Positions 39,764 through 51,511 of a stretch of 64,000 nt of DNA are shown piece by piece. The DNA is from a virus, in IMG/VR virus record IMGVR_UViG_3300043438_002264, positions 1-64,000 of that record; one strand, given 5' to 3'. The stretch's first letter is position 1, and each line of letters starts with the position of its first letter. The position numbers and the translations under genes were made by a program. A model generated the notes under the pieces. The model was not told the origin of the DNA. It saw only the letters and a program-made list of their open reading frames with translations, and did not search any database.

Positions 39764-40291
39764 CTACGTAGAAAGAATGTCAATTGTTCCAGAGCAGGTT
39801 GGAGAGAATTTTATAGCTGCCTTAACTGCTCCCTCTACAATTTTTTCAGGGTTGTCAAAAGACGCAACCCCATACAAATAACCTAAAGCAAAATGAAAGC
39901 CAGAGCCTATAGAAAGGTATCCCAAAGAATAATCATTTAAAGACATGTCGGAAGAGCTGTGCTCATAAAGCCTGTCTTTAATTCCAATAACCATCTCTAG
40001 CTCTGAATCTTTTGCTGTATCTATCCACCACTCTTCATAAAATTCTCTTAAGTATTTTAAGAATGTGGTGTGCATAAAAATATCTAGATCTTCATCATCA
40101 TGTGGTTTTGGTGGATTAAAGGTGTAGGCTAATCTCTGCCCCTCCATAGTTCCAGCAAAGCCAATTACATACGGACCAAAGCGATGGACTTTTGGTTTTG
40201 TCAAATGCATTATGCTATCTTCAGTAGAAGCTCCACGCTCCCCAGCAATATAAACCTTGTTATTAGCCTTCAGGCCAACTATGCATGTCAT
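39764..40291 (-). CDS. proteasome/HslV-like Ntn hydrolase
   Basis: A 175-residue protein starting M-TCIVGLKANNKVYIAG. If Met is removed, Thr1 is the nucleophile and Lys33 (LTKPKVHRF) aligns with the catalytic Lys33 of HslV and beta subunits. Residue 17 is Glu instead of Asp, and RFGPYVIGFAGTMEGQRLA matches the G47 region. No HslU-like ATPase is visible in the window. It may be an independent N-terminal-nucleophile peptidase. Strong promoter, RBS GAGGGG. Confidence 0.72.
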   Translation of the reverse strand: MTCIVGLKANNKVYIAGERGASTEDSIMHLTKPKVHRFGPYVIGFAGTMEGQRLAYTFNPPKPHDDEDLDIFMHTTFLKYLREFYEEWWIDTAKDSELEMVIGIKDRLYEHSSSDMSLNDYSLGYLSIGSGFHFALGYLYGVASFDNPEKIVEGAVKAAIKFSPTCSGTIDILST

Positions 40292-40323
40292 GACAAAACC
40301 CCTCGTAGATGATTTACTGTATC

Positions 40324-40353
40324 AGTATACACCATCCAGAGGGGGTCTGTCAA
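40324..40353 (-). promoter_or_regulatory. SigA promoter for the Ntn hydrolase gene
   Basis: Minus-strand TTGACA (40353-40348), an 18-nt spacer and TATACT (40329-40324). The leader of about 30 nt carries GAGGGG. Confidence 0.82.
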
Positions 40354-40367
40354 CTAGGGTTTAAAGC

Positions 40368-40643
40368 CTATTTTTTGCCTGATTTCTTATCAACTGTAGC
40401 AAAAGCATCGTTGATTTCAGCCATGGTTAGCTTACCATCATCTAGGTAGGCACGTGCTAGCTTCTCAACTACTGCTGCCACTCCTAAGATTCCAGCCATC
40501 ATTACAGCAGAGATTAGGTCTACGCCTACAACTGCTCCTGCACCCAGGACGGTAAGTCCAGATGCTGCAAATACTGCTACAATCCTAAAGATGATGTTCT
40601 TAACTGTGGCCCAGCCACCAGTTACTCCATATTCTTCTTCCAT
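40368..40643 (-). CDS. holin-like membrane protein with C-terminal DGKLT motif
   Basis: A 91-residue protein with two hydrophobic stretches (about 15-35 and 38-60), then YLDDGKLTMAEINDAF, an EF-hand-like tail found in holin-like proteins of many actinophages (recollection). Next to another small membrane protein, a common holin pair arrangement. Confidence 0.68.
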   Translation of the reverse strand: MEEEYGVTGGWATVKNIIFRIVAVFAASGLTVLGAGAVVGVDLISAVMMAGILGVAAVVEKLARAYLDDGKLTMAEINDAFATVDKKSGKK

Positions 40644-40661
40644 TTTTGGGTTTCCTATCTA

Positions 40662-40847
40662 CTAATTATCTTCTTTTTCATAACGAAAAATCGGAAATGT
40701 TACAATCCATACTAATAGGGTAATTAGTATGAGGTTTCCTGTTAGCTCTTTGGCAGAACCTTCCAGGACAAGCCAAGCCACGACCATGCCAAGCAATGTC
40801 CATGCCTGATCTATGACGTCCTTAACTAATGCTGTTAAAAATTTCAT
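40662..40847 (-). CDS. second small holin-like membrane protein
   Basis: A 61-residue protein with two hydrophobic segments (about 15-29 and 36-53) and charged ends. It lies directly between the Pro/Glu-rich secreted protein and the other holin-like gene. A holin or antiholin role is inferred from context only. Confidence 0.6.
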   Translation of the reverse strand: MKFLTALVKDVIDQAWTLLGMVVAWLVLEGSAKELTGNLILITLLVWIVTFPIFRYEKEDN

Positions 40848-40848
40848 C

Positions 40849-42312
40849 TTATGCTCCGTTCCTTATGTTTACTGTTGTTGCTATACCACTTATAGAAATT
40901 GCTGATAGTGCAGCTTGCACTGCAACAATTGCTGTAACTACTACCTTTTCTGAATCTTCTCTAACTTGTGGGCTCATGTCTGCCCCCGCATTTCCAAGAA
41001 AGTTAACGAGTTCTGTTGCTCCACCAAGTACGTCACCAAGTAGCGGGATGGCTGCTAGGGATTCGTCTAGAACAATATCATCCTGCTGGGCTGCTACAAG
41101 TAGGGCTTCAAGAGCCTGATCATACTCCTCAGAGCCTGGCTCTGCTGTTTCAAATATTTCTAGGGCAGCCTCAACAAGAGCTTCTGCCTGAGCTTCTGTA
41201 AGATCTGTAGCTACAATTTCTTCTAAGTCTATTTGCATTAGCAGTTCTTCAGAAATTTCTTCTGGAAGTTCCTCAGCAGTAACAATTGGATCTATTGGTC
41301 CAGGCTCTTCTGTTTGCTCTGGCTCTGGTAGCGGTTCAGGCTCATTCTCTGTTGGCTCTTCAGTAGGTTCCTCGCTAGGCGTAGGTTCAGGTGCTGACTC
41401 TTCCTCAGGTGAAATGGGGGTGGGTTCTGGGCTAGGCTCAACTTGCGGTTCCCTTTCTGGTTCTGGTATAATTGGGTCTATAGGTATTACAGGAGGATTA
41501 GGTGAAGGTTCTGGAGAAGGTTTTACAGGTTCTGGGGTTGGCTCTACTGGTGGCTCTGGTTCCTCTGGCTGTGGTGGTGTCGTTGGTTCTGGCGATGGCT
41601 CCTCTGACGGTTCTGGTTCTGGGGTTGCTGGTGTGGAGGGCTGTGGCTCTGGTTCAACGGGCGGCTCAGGGGATGGCTCAGGGGTAGGCTCAGGGGTAGG
41701 CTCAGGGGTAGGCTCTATTACTGGGTTCTCAACTGGAGGCTCAGTAATTGTTTGAATTTCTAGAGGCTGTACTGGACCGCCCTGTGTGTAACGAACTCCA
41801 TACCTAGCACCTGCAGGGGCAGCATTACTTACTTGGTAAGTAGGAGTCCAGGTGTAATTAACTGGGTTTACTTCTGCAATCATTCTTATATAGACAGGAG
41901 CTCCAGAAGACTGACCCCAAGGTAGGACTTTCCAGTCAACACAAATGGACGTTGATGTTGATCCATATCTTACGTATAAATCATTTTGAGCTGCCCAGGG
42001 ATGAGTCCCAGTTGCAAAAGCATGGTAGTCCCAGGAAGCTATAGAGATTGATGGAGTTTGAGGGTAATCCCAAAAGGTGTAGTCCCCCTGACCAAAAGTC
42101 ATTGTTCCTTTTGGACTTACATAAATGTTACCATCATAAACAATGCCACCAAACTCAAGAGGCGTGTTTAAGTTCATCAAGAATGCCTGATCGCCACCGT
42201 TGACTTGGTGGGTATCACAAACTGCGTTATTAGCCTGAGCAGCGTCGGCGGCGAGAAAAAGGGGGCCAAACGATATAGCAAAAGCTAAGAAAATTCTAAA
42301 TTGGGTTTTAAT
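40849..42312 (-). CDS. secreted Pro/Glu-rich repeat protein with ATT start
   Basis: About 487 residues. The in-frame region upstream of 42180 encodes a clear signal peptide (KTQFRIFLAFAISF...AAQA) after AAGGAG and a 6-nt spacer, but the start codon there is ATT (42312-42310). No ATG, GTG or TTG lies between it and the upstream in-frame stop. A canonical-start form would begin at 42180 without a signal. The mature protein has a nidogen-like beta domain (about 45-185), about 140 residues of PEP/PTPE repeats and a helical acidic C-terminus with hydrophobic segments. A surface or virion protein is likely. Confidence 0.7.
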   Translation of the reverse strand: MKTQFRIFLAFAISFGPLFLAADAAQANNAVCDTHQVNGGDQAFLMNLNTPLEFGGIVYDGNIYVSPKGTMTFGQGDYTFWDYPQTPSISIASWDYHAFATGTHPWAAQNDLYVRYGSTSTSICVDWKVLPWGQSSGAPVYIRMIAEVNPVNYTWTPTYQVSNAAPAGARYGVRYTQGGPVQPLEIQTITEPPVENPVIEPTPEPTPEPTPEPSPEPPVEPEPQPSTPATPEPEPSEEPSPEPTTPPQPEEPEPPVEPTPEPVKPSPEPSPNPPVIPIDPIIPEPEREPQVEPSPEPTPISPEEESAPEPTPSEEPTEEPTENEPEPLPEPEQTEEPGPIDPIVTAEELPEEISEELLMQIDLEEIVATDLTEAQAEALVEAALEIFETAEPGSEEYDQALEALLVAAQQDDIVLDESLAAIPLLGDVLGGATELVNFLGNAGADMSPQVREDSEKVVVTAIVAVQAALSAISISGIATTVNIRNGA

Positions 42313-42372
42313 TTTCTTCTCCTTGTTAGCGTTATACTAACAAGATAATTATAACATTTTATTTAATTGAAA

Positions 42373-45423
<3,051 letters not shown>

Positions 45424-45431
<8 letters not shown>

Positions 45432-45825
45432 ATAGCAGACCTAGCCTTTCTTTTACTTTATTAACATCATCGTCTGTGCCGAATATTTCTACTCTAGCAA
45501 TAACTGGTACCCCAGTTTTTTGTGCGATTAGCTCTGCGGCTTTGCAGTAGTTATCGCCAAAATTTGTGTTGCCAAATCCTACTACCCCACGTAATAGATT
45601 TCTGTTTTCTTCTATGTTAAGAAAACTTTTTACCTGCTTAGGTATTGCGGATCTTTCAGAACCTCCGCCATAAGTTGGAACCATCAGAACGTATTCTTCT
45701 TTTACAAAAACTGGTGAAGCAGGGTCCCAGCTTATTGGAATACGGATGGATACATTGTCCATTTTTTCTACAAATCGTTTTGTATTTCCAGAATAGTTAG
45801 AAAAGTAGACGATTTGTATAGACAT
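45424..45825 (-). CDS. nrdI: NrdI flavodoxin-like activase
   Basis: A 133-residue protein starting [18 protein letters not shown] (FMN phosphate loop), with [11 protein letters not shown] and [12 protein letters not shown], the NrdI pattern. NrdI supplies oxidant for the dimanganese cofactor of NrdF. First gene of the operon. Confidence 0.95.
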
Positions 45826-45859
45826 CTATTCTAACTCCTTTTTAAAATTTTAGGATAAT

Positions 45860-45890
45860 AAAAGGGAGGGATTTTCGCCCCTCCCCTTTA
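45860..45890 (-). terminator. intrinsic terminator
   Basis: On the minus strand AAAGGGGAGGG pairs with CCCTCCCTTTT around GCGAAAAT, followed by an AT-rich tract. It ends the secreted-protein gene at 45906 ahead of nrdI. Confidence 0.82.
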
Positions 45891-45905
45891 CTATTTTATA
45901 AAATA

Positions 45906-46787
45906 TTACTTTAGAGCAACTCGCTTGCTCTTCTTTACCAGCTTGTTGTACTTCTTAGCTAGCTTATTGTAGTCAGCCTTTAGAGCTGCGTTGTTTGCGT
46001 TCAAGATAGCTACCTGAGCAGCTAGGTCTGCAGCTGCAATAGAGAAAGAAACTTCCTTTACTGCCTTTGGCAAACCAGTCACATCTGTAGCGGAAATGTT
46101 TGCAAGACCTGCAACAGTGCCAGCAGTAGCAGGAGTGGTAATTACACCCTTGTACAGCTTGTCAGTTGAGTTCCAGGTTAGTGCTGTCTTAACAGTTCCA
46201 CGAAGAAGTGTTGTTGTAATTGATGCATTCTCAACTGCGTTACCAAATACGTCAGTAGCGGTTGCAGTAAAGTCTACATCTGAACCAAGACCAGCAACAG
46301 TTGGGACTGAAGCTGACAGGTTGTATGCAGGACCTGCAAGGCCCTTTAGGTAGTAAGTGGAAGATGATCCACCAGCTGTAACAACTACTGAACCAGCAGT
46401 AGTCTTAGTTGTAAATGCATAGAATGTAGCAGTAGTTCCTGAGCCAGTATTGATCTCAACGCTAGCAGTTCCTGCAGAAGCTGAAACCTCAGCACCAACT
46501 GCATCCAAAGCTGTTACTAGCTTTGCATCCGCTGCAGTTGCACGAACAGTTGTACCAGTTGGTACTGTAACAACAAACTTAACAGTGTCAGCAAGGTCAA
46601 CCTTGTTGTCTGATGGAACTGTTGGTGTTGCTGGAGTTGTTGATACCTTAGATGTAGTTGCTACGTCAGTCGATCCAACTGTAACAGCAGCTACGACAGA
46701 AGCGTTAGCTGGTCCTGCAATAATCGCTGATGCTACCAGAGCAAAAGCAGAAATAGCAGCTAGGCTAACTTTCTTAAATGAATTCAT
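45906..46787 (-). CDS. secreted surface-type protein, actinobacterial S-layer-like
   Basis: A 293-residue protein: signal peptide (MNSFKKVSLAAISAFALVAS, cleavage near AGPANA), Thr/Val/Ala-rich beta domains of the Ig-like type (DFTATATDVFGNAVENAS) and a C-terminal Lys-rich coiled coil (KADYNKLAKKYNKLVKKSK). Similar proteins occur in freshwater Actinobacteria (recollection), so it may be host-derived. It sits between nrd and packaging genes with its own RBS and terminator. Its codon use looks more GC-rich than its neighbours. Confidence 0.75.
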   Translation of the reverse strand: MNSFKKVSLAAISAFALVASAIIAGPANASVVAAVTVGSTDVATTSKVSTTPATPTVPSDNKVDLADTVKFVVTVPTGTTVRATAADAKLVTALDAVGAEVSASAGTASVEINTGSGTTATFYAFTTKTTAGSVVVTAGGSSSTYYLKGLAGPAYNLSASVPTVAGLGSDVDFTATATDVFGNAVENASITTTLLRGTVKTALTWNSTDKLYKGVITTPATAGTVAGLANISATDVTGLPKAVKEVSFSIAAADLAAQVAILNANNAALKADYNKLAKKYNKLVKKSKRVALK

Positions 46788-46817
46788 TTATTTCTCCTTA
46801 TATTTTTTATTTTTGAT

Positions 46818-48599
46818 TTATATTAAATCAAATCTTTCTAGATATTCCTGCACATCGCTGGGCATAGGCTTATATTGTATCACATTATCGGGCAGGTTGT
46901 CAACTTGCTTTGGCCTATCTTTAAAAGTGTGAATTTCAACTTCAAGGTTTTGATCTTTTGGCGTGTGGCTAATGGCCCCAAAAATTGCACCACATACGGC
47001 ATCCGCTAAGTCTTTTGAAAGTTTTCTTGGGTGGTCAACCCTATTATTTTTCATAATCTTTAATTCAGTTAACTCTTCAAACAATAATTCAATTGCTGGC
47101 ATAGCTAATCGTTCTTCATACATTAGCATAGCCATATCCTCATAGTGTTTCTTAGCAACAGAGACTGTCTCAGTTCTCATTCCTACAGATTTTAATTCAT
47201 TCTGAATGTCAAAGGATTGCCAACGGTCAAATGATACCATTCCGATATCAAATCCAATTCTTCTTAGGTTTTGAATCCATTGTTTTACCTCAGAAAGGTT
47301 TACTGGACCCTCTATCTTTGGCTCCCAATAAACAACAGCATCTACTATTACCATTGGAACTACTTGCTCATAGTCTTTCATGACTTGAACTGATACCCAT
47401 TTTTCTACGTGAGCAATTGCAACGGCACACTTGTCGTGTTTCTGTGCAAGGTCAGCATGTACAAAATATTTCTTGTTGGGATCTGGTTTAAACGTATCAT
47501 CAAATCTTTTGGAAGAGTCTATCGGGTTTCTAATTGTCATGCATGCTCGAACTTTTTCTCTTTGTTTAAAGAATGCATCAGTAGCAAAAGTTGGAACACA
47601 TGCAAATCTTTGCATAGCATCCCCCATGTCAGTATAAAAAGCTAATTTAAAATCATCAATCTGTCTTGTTGGGTTTACTACCCAGGTAGGACGTTTTAAC
47701 GCAAAGACGCCTGGATACTTGTATGAAGTGATGGTATCTTCTTCCCATTCAATTTCTAAAGAGTTGCCCTCAGCATCATCTGGTAAATCTGGATTCATAA
47801 TGAACTTGTGTGTTTTACGAACACTGTCTTTCTCAGCAATAACGGCATCATATTTTTGAGAGATAAAGTCTCCTGGAAAGCGTGGGAAGGATAGCAAAGC
47901 CACCTTGCCAAGATCTGGAAAACGGGAGTCTACTGAAGCACGAAACGCTTTATAAATGTTATCCGCAGTTTTGCCTTGATCATTCCCAGTTCCAATTTCA
48001 GTAGCAAATCCAGAGATCTCATCAAGTACTGCCAGAATAAGGTTAAGACCTTCGTGTGATTCTCTTTCCGAGTGTCCTGAGTATACTGTGATAGATTTAT
48101 CAAATTCAATAGACTCAGCTTTGGCGTTAAACTTTCCAGAGAACCAAGGCGACCTTTCAATCTTTGACTTAAAGCCTTTAAAGAATACATTTTTCGCTTG
48201 TTGTGCGTTAATCGCAACGTTGATGATATCAATGGCATCACCACCAGGTTTTCCAAAATACCGTGCAGGATCTTTAAGGCATAAAAGTTTATATACAATA
48301 TAAGAACACGCAACCGTAGAAGTAAAGTCTTTTCCTGAGCCCTTACCCAGCTGTAGAATGACTTCGTTTTTTGTATATTTTTTATAATATCTTCTTCCAC
48401 TTTCTTCTCCCATCAAATTAATTAAATCTTCTAGCCTATATATCTGACTCATAGCCTCAACAATGTCATACTGAACATCTGAGAGCGGTGGCTGGCCAAG
48501 AAAATCTTCACCCTCTACAAACGTTTTTGCATCTACAGGAAGTTCTTCAAAATTGCTGTCTTGCAAAACCTCTAAGAATTCATCAAACATCATTGACAA
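46818..48599 (-). CDS. terL: terminase large subunit
   Basis: A 593-residue packaging motor. Walker A GKGSGKD is at 85-91, Walker B ILAVLDEI at about 188-195. The RNase-H-like nuclease domain has VHADLAQKHD (Asp383) and GMVSFDRWQS. It cuts concatemers and drives DNA into the prohead. Overlaps the small-subunit-like gene by 17 nt. Confidence 0.95.
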   Translation of the reverse strand: MSMMFDEFLEVLQDSNFEELPVDAKTFVEGEDFLGQPPLSDVQYDIVEAMSQIYRLEDLINLMGEESGRRYYKKYTKNEVILQLGKGSGKDFTSTVACSYIVYKLLCLKDPARYFGKPGGDAIDIINVAINAQQAKNVFFKGFKSKIERSPWFSGKFNAKAESIEFDKSITVYSGHSERESHEGLNLILAVLDEISGFATEIGTGNDQGKTADNIYKAFRASVDSRFPDLGKVALLSFPRFPGDFISQKYDAVIAEKDSVRKTHKFIMNPDLPDDAEGNSLEIEWEEDTITSYKYPGVFALKRPTWVVNPTRQIDDFKLAFYTDMGDAMQRFACVPTFATDAFFKQREKVRACMTIRNPIDSSKRFDDTFKPDPNKKYFVHADLAQKHDKCAVAIAHVEKWVSVQVMKDYEQVVPMVIVDAVVYWEPKIEGPVNLSEVKQWIQNLRRIGFDIGMVSFDRWQSFDIQNELKSVGMRTETVSVAKKHYEDMAMLMYEERLAMPAIELLFEELTELKIMKNNRVDHPRKLSKDLADAVCGAIFGAISHTPKDQNLEVEIHTFKDRPKQVDNLPDNVIQYKPMPSDVQEYLERFDLI

Positions 48600-49116
48600 T
48601 TGTTAGAACCTCTCGCTCTTTAGACACTGCTGAAAGACGCTTCATAATTTCATTACGAATTTCTGGATATTCTGAAGCTATATCTTTTAAAATTCCAACT
48701 AAAATTTCTTGCTTACGCTCAATCTCCAGCATTTCTTCTGCAAGCTCTTTATTCTCTAGCAAGCCTGCCTTTTGTAGCATATCAATTCTTCTTGCTTCTA
48801 TATCCAGGACAAGCTTAATTGCTGAAGTTTTAGCACTAAGGTTTGCCGTTGTAGTTGCATCGTCAATAACCTCATAGGCTTTGCTGATTAACTTGTTATA
48901 GTGGGTGTCTGCTCCAACTAGAGCTTCTTTAGCTCTTGCTCTAATTGCGGCATTGTCTGAAGCCATCTGTCGCCACTCACTAATGTAAGCAACAACCTTC
49001 TGCCTAGGGATATCTAGATCTTTTGATATCTGAGTAGGCTCAGCACCTTTTAGATATTCCTCAACTACCCTGTTTACCTTATCTAAGTGCTCAATTAAGT
49101 TTTCTTCAGTTGACAT
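48583..49116 (-). CDS. terminase-small-subunit-like protein
   Basis: A 177-residue protein. The N-terminal part has a helix-turn-helix (PTQISKDLDIPRQKVVAYIS) followed by long coiled helices. This layout and its place just before terL fit a TerS DNA-recognition subunit. Assignment rests on context more than sequence. Confidence 0.7.
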   Translation of the reverse strand: MSTEENLIEHLDKVNRVVEEYLKGAEPTQISKDLDIPRQKVVAYISEWRQMASDNAAIRARAKEALVGADTHYNKLISKAYEVIDDATTTANLSAKTSAIKLVLDIEARRIDMLQKAGLLENKELAEEMLEIERKQEILVGILKDIASEYPEIRNEIMKRLSAVSKEREVLTIVNDV

Positions 49117-49387
49117 TATTTTTACCCCTTTTTATTGGCATTAGTTTAATTCTATCAGCTTTAAAGGATCTCCATGCAGAAACAATATTTTTATCTAACT
49201 CAAAACAGTCTATCCAAGTAGAGCCAGTTTCTTTGTTTGTAACTACGCTAAGAAACTTAAACTTGGCTCCGTGCTCTCCATTAATTTTAATGACTTCTCC
49301 AGGGACAAGGGTTCTGCTTCCAACCTGCAGCTCATAGGATCTTTCAAACTTAGTTTCTCTTATTGCAGAGGATTTCCTGTTAATCAT
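49106..49387 (-). CDS. small beta-rich hypothetical protein
   Basis: A 93-residue protein with PGEVIKINGEHGAKFKFLSVV, suggesting a small SH3- or OB-like barrel. ATGA coupling to the upstream HTH gene and overlap with the TerS-like gene place it in the packaging operon. Function unknown. Confidence 0.65.
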   Translation of the reverse strand: MINRKSSAIRETKFERSYELQVGSRTLVPGEVIKINGEHGAKFKFLSVVTNKETGSTWIDCFELDKNIVSAWRSFKADRIKLMPIKRGKNNVN

Positions 49388-49539
49388 CTTTTAGATTTCC
49401 TTAGCTTAAACTTTGCCAAGTAAACATAGATAGTCTCGACTGTTGCTCCACACTCTTTAGCAATTTCTTCTGGAGTTTTTTTATCAACCCAATATCTTTT
49501 TTTAAGCCAGGCTTCACTTGTATATAACTTATTTGGCAT
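49384..49539 (-). CDS. small HTH DNA-binding protein
   Basis: A 51-residue frame with KKTPEEIAKECGATVETIYV, a compact helix-turn-helix, and a basic tail. It follows the RuvC-like stop directly and overlaps the next gene by 4 nt. Confidence 0.68.
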   Translation of the reverse strand: MPNKLYTSEAWLKKRYWVDKKTPEEIAKECGATVETIYVYLAKFKLRKSKR

Positions 49540-50115
49540 TTAAAAGCCTACCTTAATTAAATTATTAATTGCGTAGTGGCCTATAGCAACTGCATCAGCA
49601 ACATCATTATCAGAAATATCTCTGTCATAGTAGGAATTTACAAAGCGAATTGTTTTTTGCTTTCTTACTTCTCTTTCAATACTTTTTAGTGTTGATGCAG
49701 CCTTGTTTGGATTTTGCTTAGCTATTTCAAGTTTTTCTACATTGTCTAATTTTTTATTTCCAATATAATTTTGCCAAGTAATTGGGCTAACAGATCCAAA
49801 CCTTTTTACCCCAGCAATCCTTGCTGCCCCAAGAAGGCCTCCCTGCACTAAGGCTAAGTCTGCAGCTGTCTTTGGGCTATTCATAAAAACTGTGTGTTCT
49901 ATTACAATAGCATCAATGTTAAATTTTTCAAGAAAGGCCAATGATTTTCTAGCAGCGTCTCCAACCTTTACGTACGTGTCTGTGCCAGCAAATTTAATTT
50001 TTCCAAAAGCTTTTAATTCTTTGTCAGAAAAAATAGCAAATGCAAGACTGTTTGTACTTGCATCTATTGCACAAATATTTGTAGGGTGATTGCTAAGTAA
50101 ACTAATCTTTACCAT
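49540..50115 (-). CDS. RuvC-like Holliday junction resolvase
   Basis: A 191-residue protein with an RNase-H fold and acidic residues D18 (ICAIDAST), E73 (IVIEHT), and D171 and D174 (SDNDVADAVAIGH), as in RuvC. It resolves recombination or replication junctions before packaging. It lies among terminase and recombination genes. Confidence 0.85.
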   Translation of the reverse strand: MVKISLLSNHPTNICAIDASTNSLAFAIFSDKELKAFGKIKFAGTDTYVKVGDAARKSLAFLEKFNIDAIVIEHTVFMNSPKTAADLALVQGGLLGAARIAGVKRFGSVSPITWQNYIGNKKLDNVEKLEIAKQNPNKAASTLKSIEREVRKQKTIRFVNSYYDRDISDNDVADAVAIGHYAINNLIKVGF

Positions 50116-50386
50116 TAGACAACCTTTTTATATCTTTTAAAGCAATTGATATATCAACTGGATTAATTAAACATTTACTACAGATTTGATCATCATTATA
50201 TATTGATAATTGCTGTTCGCAGGTTTTGCATTTTCTAACTTTTCCAGTCCTACGACTAATTCTTGAAAGCTGATACCTTTCTGCAATCTTTTCTTTGGTT
50301 GCAGCATCCCTACACCCTGGCGAGCAATATATTTGATAAGAAACAGATGTTTCAAAAGCTTCATCACACCATTGACAGTGTTTCAT
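50102..50386 (-). CDS. double zinc-ribbon protein
   Basis: About 94 residues from ATG 50386 (GGAG upstream, preferred to 50437). Two Cys pairs occur in each half: HCQWCDEAF...YCSPGCRD and KCKTCEQQL...CSKCL. DNA or RNA binding is inferred. The start lies inside the end of the Cas4-like gene. Confidence 0.68.
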   Translation of the reverse strand: MKHCQWCDEAFETSVSYQIYCSPGCRDAATKEKIAERYQLSRISRRTGKVRKCKTCEQQLSIYNDDQICSKCLINPVDISIALKDIKRLSNGKD

Positions 50387-51170
50387 CCAACGACTCCAAA
50401 GATTTAATTTTAATCTCTCCAGAGCCTGCAAGATCACAAGTTGCCCGAATAGGACAAGTCTTACAAATTTTTGAGTTAGACCTATAGTTTTTCTCTGGCA
50501 GGGTTTTGTTTTCCCAAGCCTTTCTAACTGTTCTCATCCACTCAAAAGCGTTCTCTACCCACTTAAAAGAATACTCATTTAATTCTACAGGAAAAATCAG
50601 AAGTTCGTGATTGTTCTTGTTTTCATAAATAAGGATTGCCTTGCTTTTGTTTAGTACCTTCATGTAAATTAATAGCTGGATTAAGTGACCAGCTTTTGGC
50701 TTACCCGCAAGTTTACGATACTCAAAGCCTTCATTTGGCATTGTTTTAATTTCACCAAGAAGGTCTTCGTTTTCCCACTCTAGGATTACATCTCCATATC
50801 CAAAAATTGGAGGATCTGGATATGTAATTTTGAATTCAGAATTCTTTAGAATCCCTGCATCTTCCATGGCTTGCTGGATTCTTTCGTGAGACTTGGTTCC
50901 AGCTGTCATGTTTGCTCCGCCATAAGCGTCTGCATTATCCTCAAACATTGCACCCTCAAAGGCCAGGTACCAATATCTGGGACACTCTCCATGAGAATAG
51001 GCAATAGTGCTTGGGGCAAATGTCTTTTTAGTCTGGAATTTGTCTACACGTTTAACAGTATACCCAGACTTAATCTTTTCAATTAATGCTTCTTTGTCCA
51101 CAAATGATGGACGAGACATAATTTTTTCTTCTGTTTTTAACATTACTTGTTGCAATAAACTTTTTGTCAT
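50364..51170 (-). CDS. Cas4/RecB-like PD-(D/E)XK exonuclease
   Basis: A 268-residue protein. YGDVILEW and LLGEIKT supply the Asp and Glu-x-Lys catalytic residues. A Cys in GECPRYW together with CKTCPIRATC near the C-terminus matches the four-Cys Fe-S cluster of Cas4-type nucleases. A 5'-3' exonuclease for recombination is likely. No cas1, cas2 or repeat array is nearby. Confidence 0.85.
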   Translation of the reverse strand: MTKSLLQQVMLKTEEKIMSRPSFVDKEALIEKIKSGYTVKRVDKFQTKKTFAPSTIAYSHGECPRYWYLAFEGAMFEDNADAYGGANMTAGTKSHERIQQAMEDAGILKNSEFKITYPDPPIFGYGDVILEWENEDLLGEIKTMPNEGFEYRKLAGKPKAGHLIQLLIYMKVLNKSKAILIYENKNNHELLIFPVELNEYSFKWVENAFEWMRTVRKAWENKTLPEKNYRSNSKICKTCPIRATCDLAGSGEIKIKSLESLDETLSMV

Positions 51171-51205
51171 TTTGAAAACTCTTTTCTATATCCTTATAGT
51201 ATACA

Positions 51206-51511
51206 CTATCTGGCAATATATTTCAAGGCGGACACTAGGTTGTTGATAGATTCTGCTGCAGTGTAATAAAGATTTTTCTTGCCCCTGTCGCTTTTATCAA
51301 CATTTGCCATCCAGGTGGCTCTGAAAGCCATTTTAGCTGCAATTGCTTGCAGTCTGACAATTTCTACAGTAACCACATTAAGTGGTATATCTGGCTTTAA
51401 TATTACTTTTGCTATAAAAGTTAAAGCGGTGTTTAATTCCTCATCATTCATATAATCAGCAATTTCTGCTAGACCATTGATTGAGTCAATCGTTGTTTGC
51501 TGCTGCTCCAT
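51206..51511 (-). CDS. hypothetical helical protein
   Basis: A 101-residue helical protein (MNDEELNTALTFIAKV, LQAIAAKMAFRATWMAN). It is similar in feel to small conserved actinophage proteins near replication genes, but unnamed. Overlaps the upstream oxygenase-like gene by 26 nt. Confidence 0.68.
   Translation of the reverse strand: MEQQQTTIDSINGLAEIADYMNDEELNTALTFIAKVILKPDIPLNVVTVEIVRLQAIAAKMAFRATWMANVDKSDRGKKNLYYTAAESINNLVSALKYIAR

Noticed and set aside
41414-41755. Long Gly/Ser-rich plus-strand frame
   Set aside because: It is the antisense shadow of the Pro/Glu repeat region of the 40849-42312 gene; repeats in one frame keep the others open.
46096-46932. Plus-strand frames opposite the secreted Ig-like protein
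   Set aside because: Antisense shadows over a low-complexity Thr/Ala/Val gene with a clear RBS, signal peptide and terminator on the minus strand.
50364-51170. Cas4-like protein as a CRISPR component
   Set aside because: No repeat-spacer array and no cas1 or cas2 is visible nearby; Cas4-like exonucleases are common phage recombination genes.
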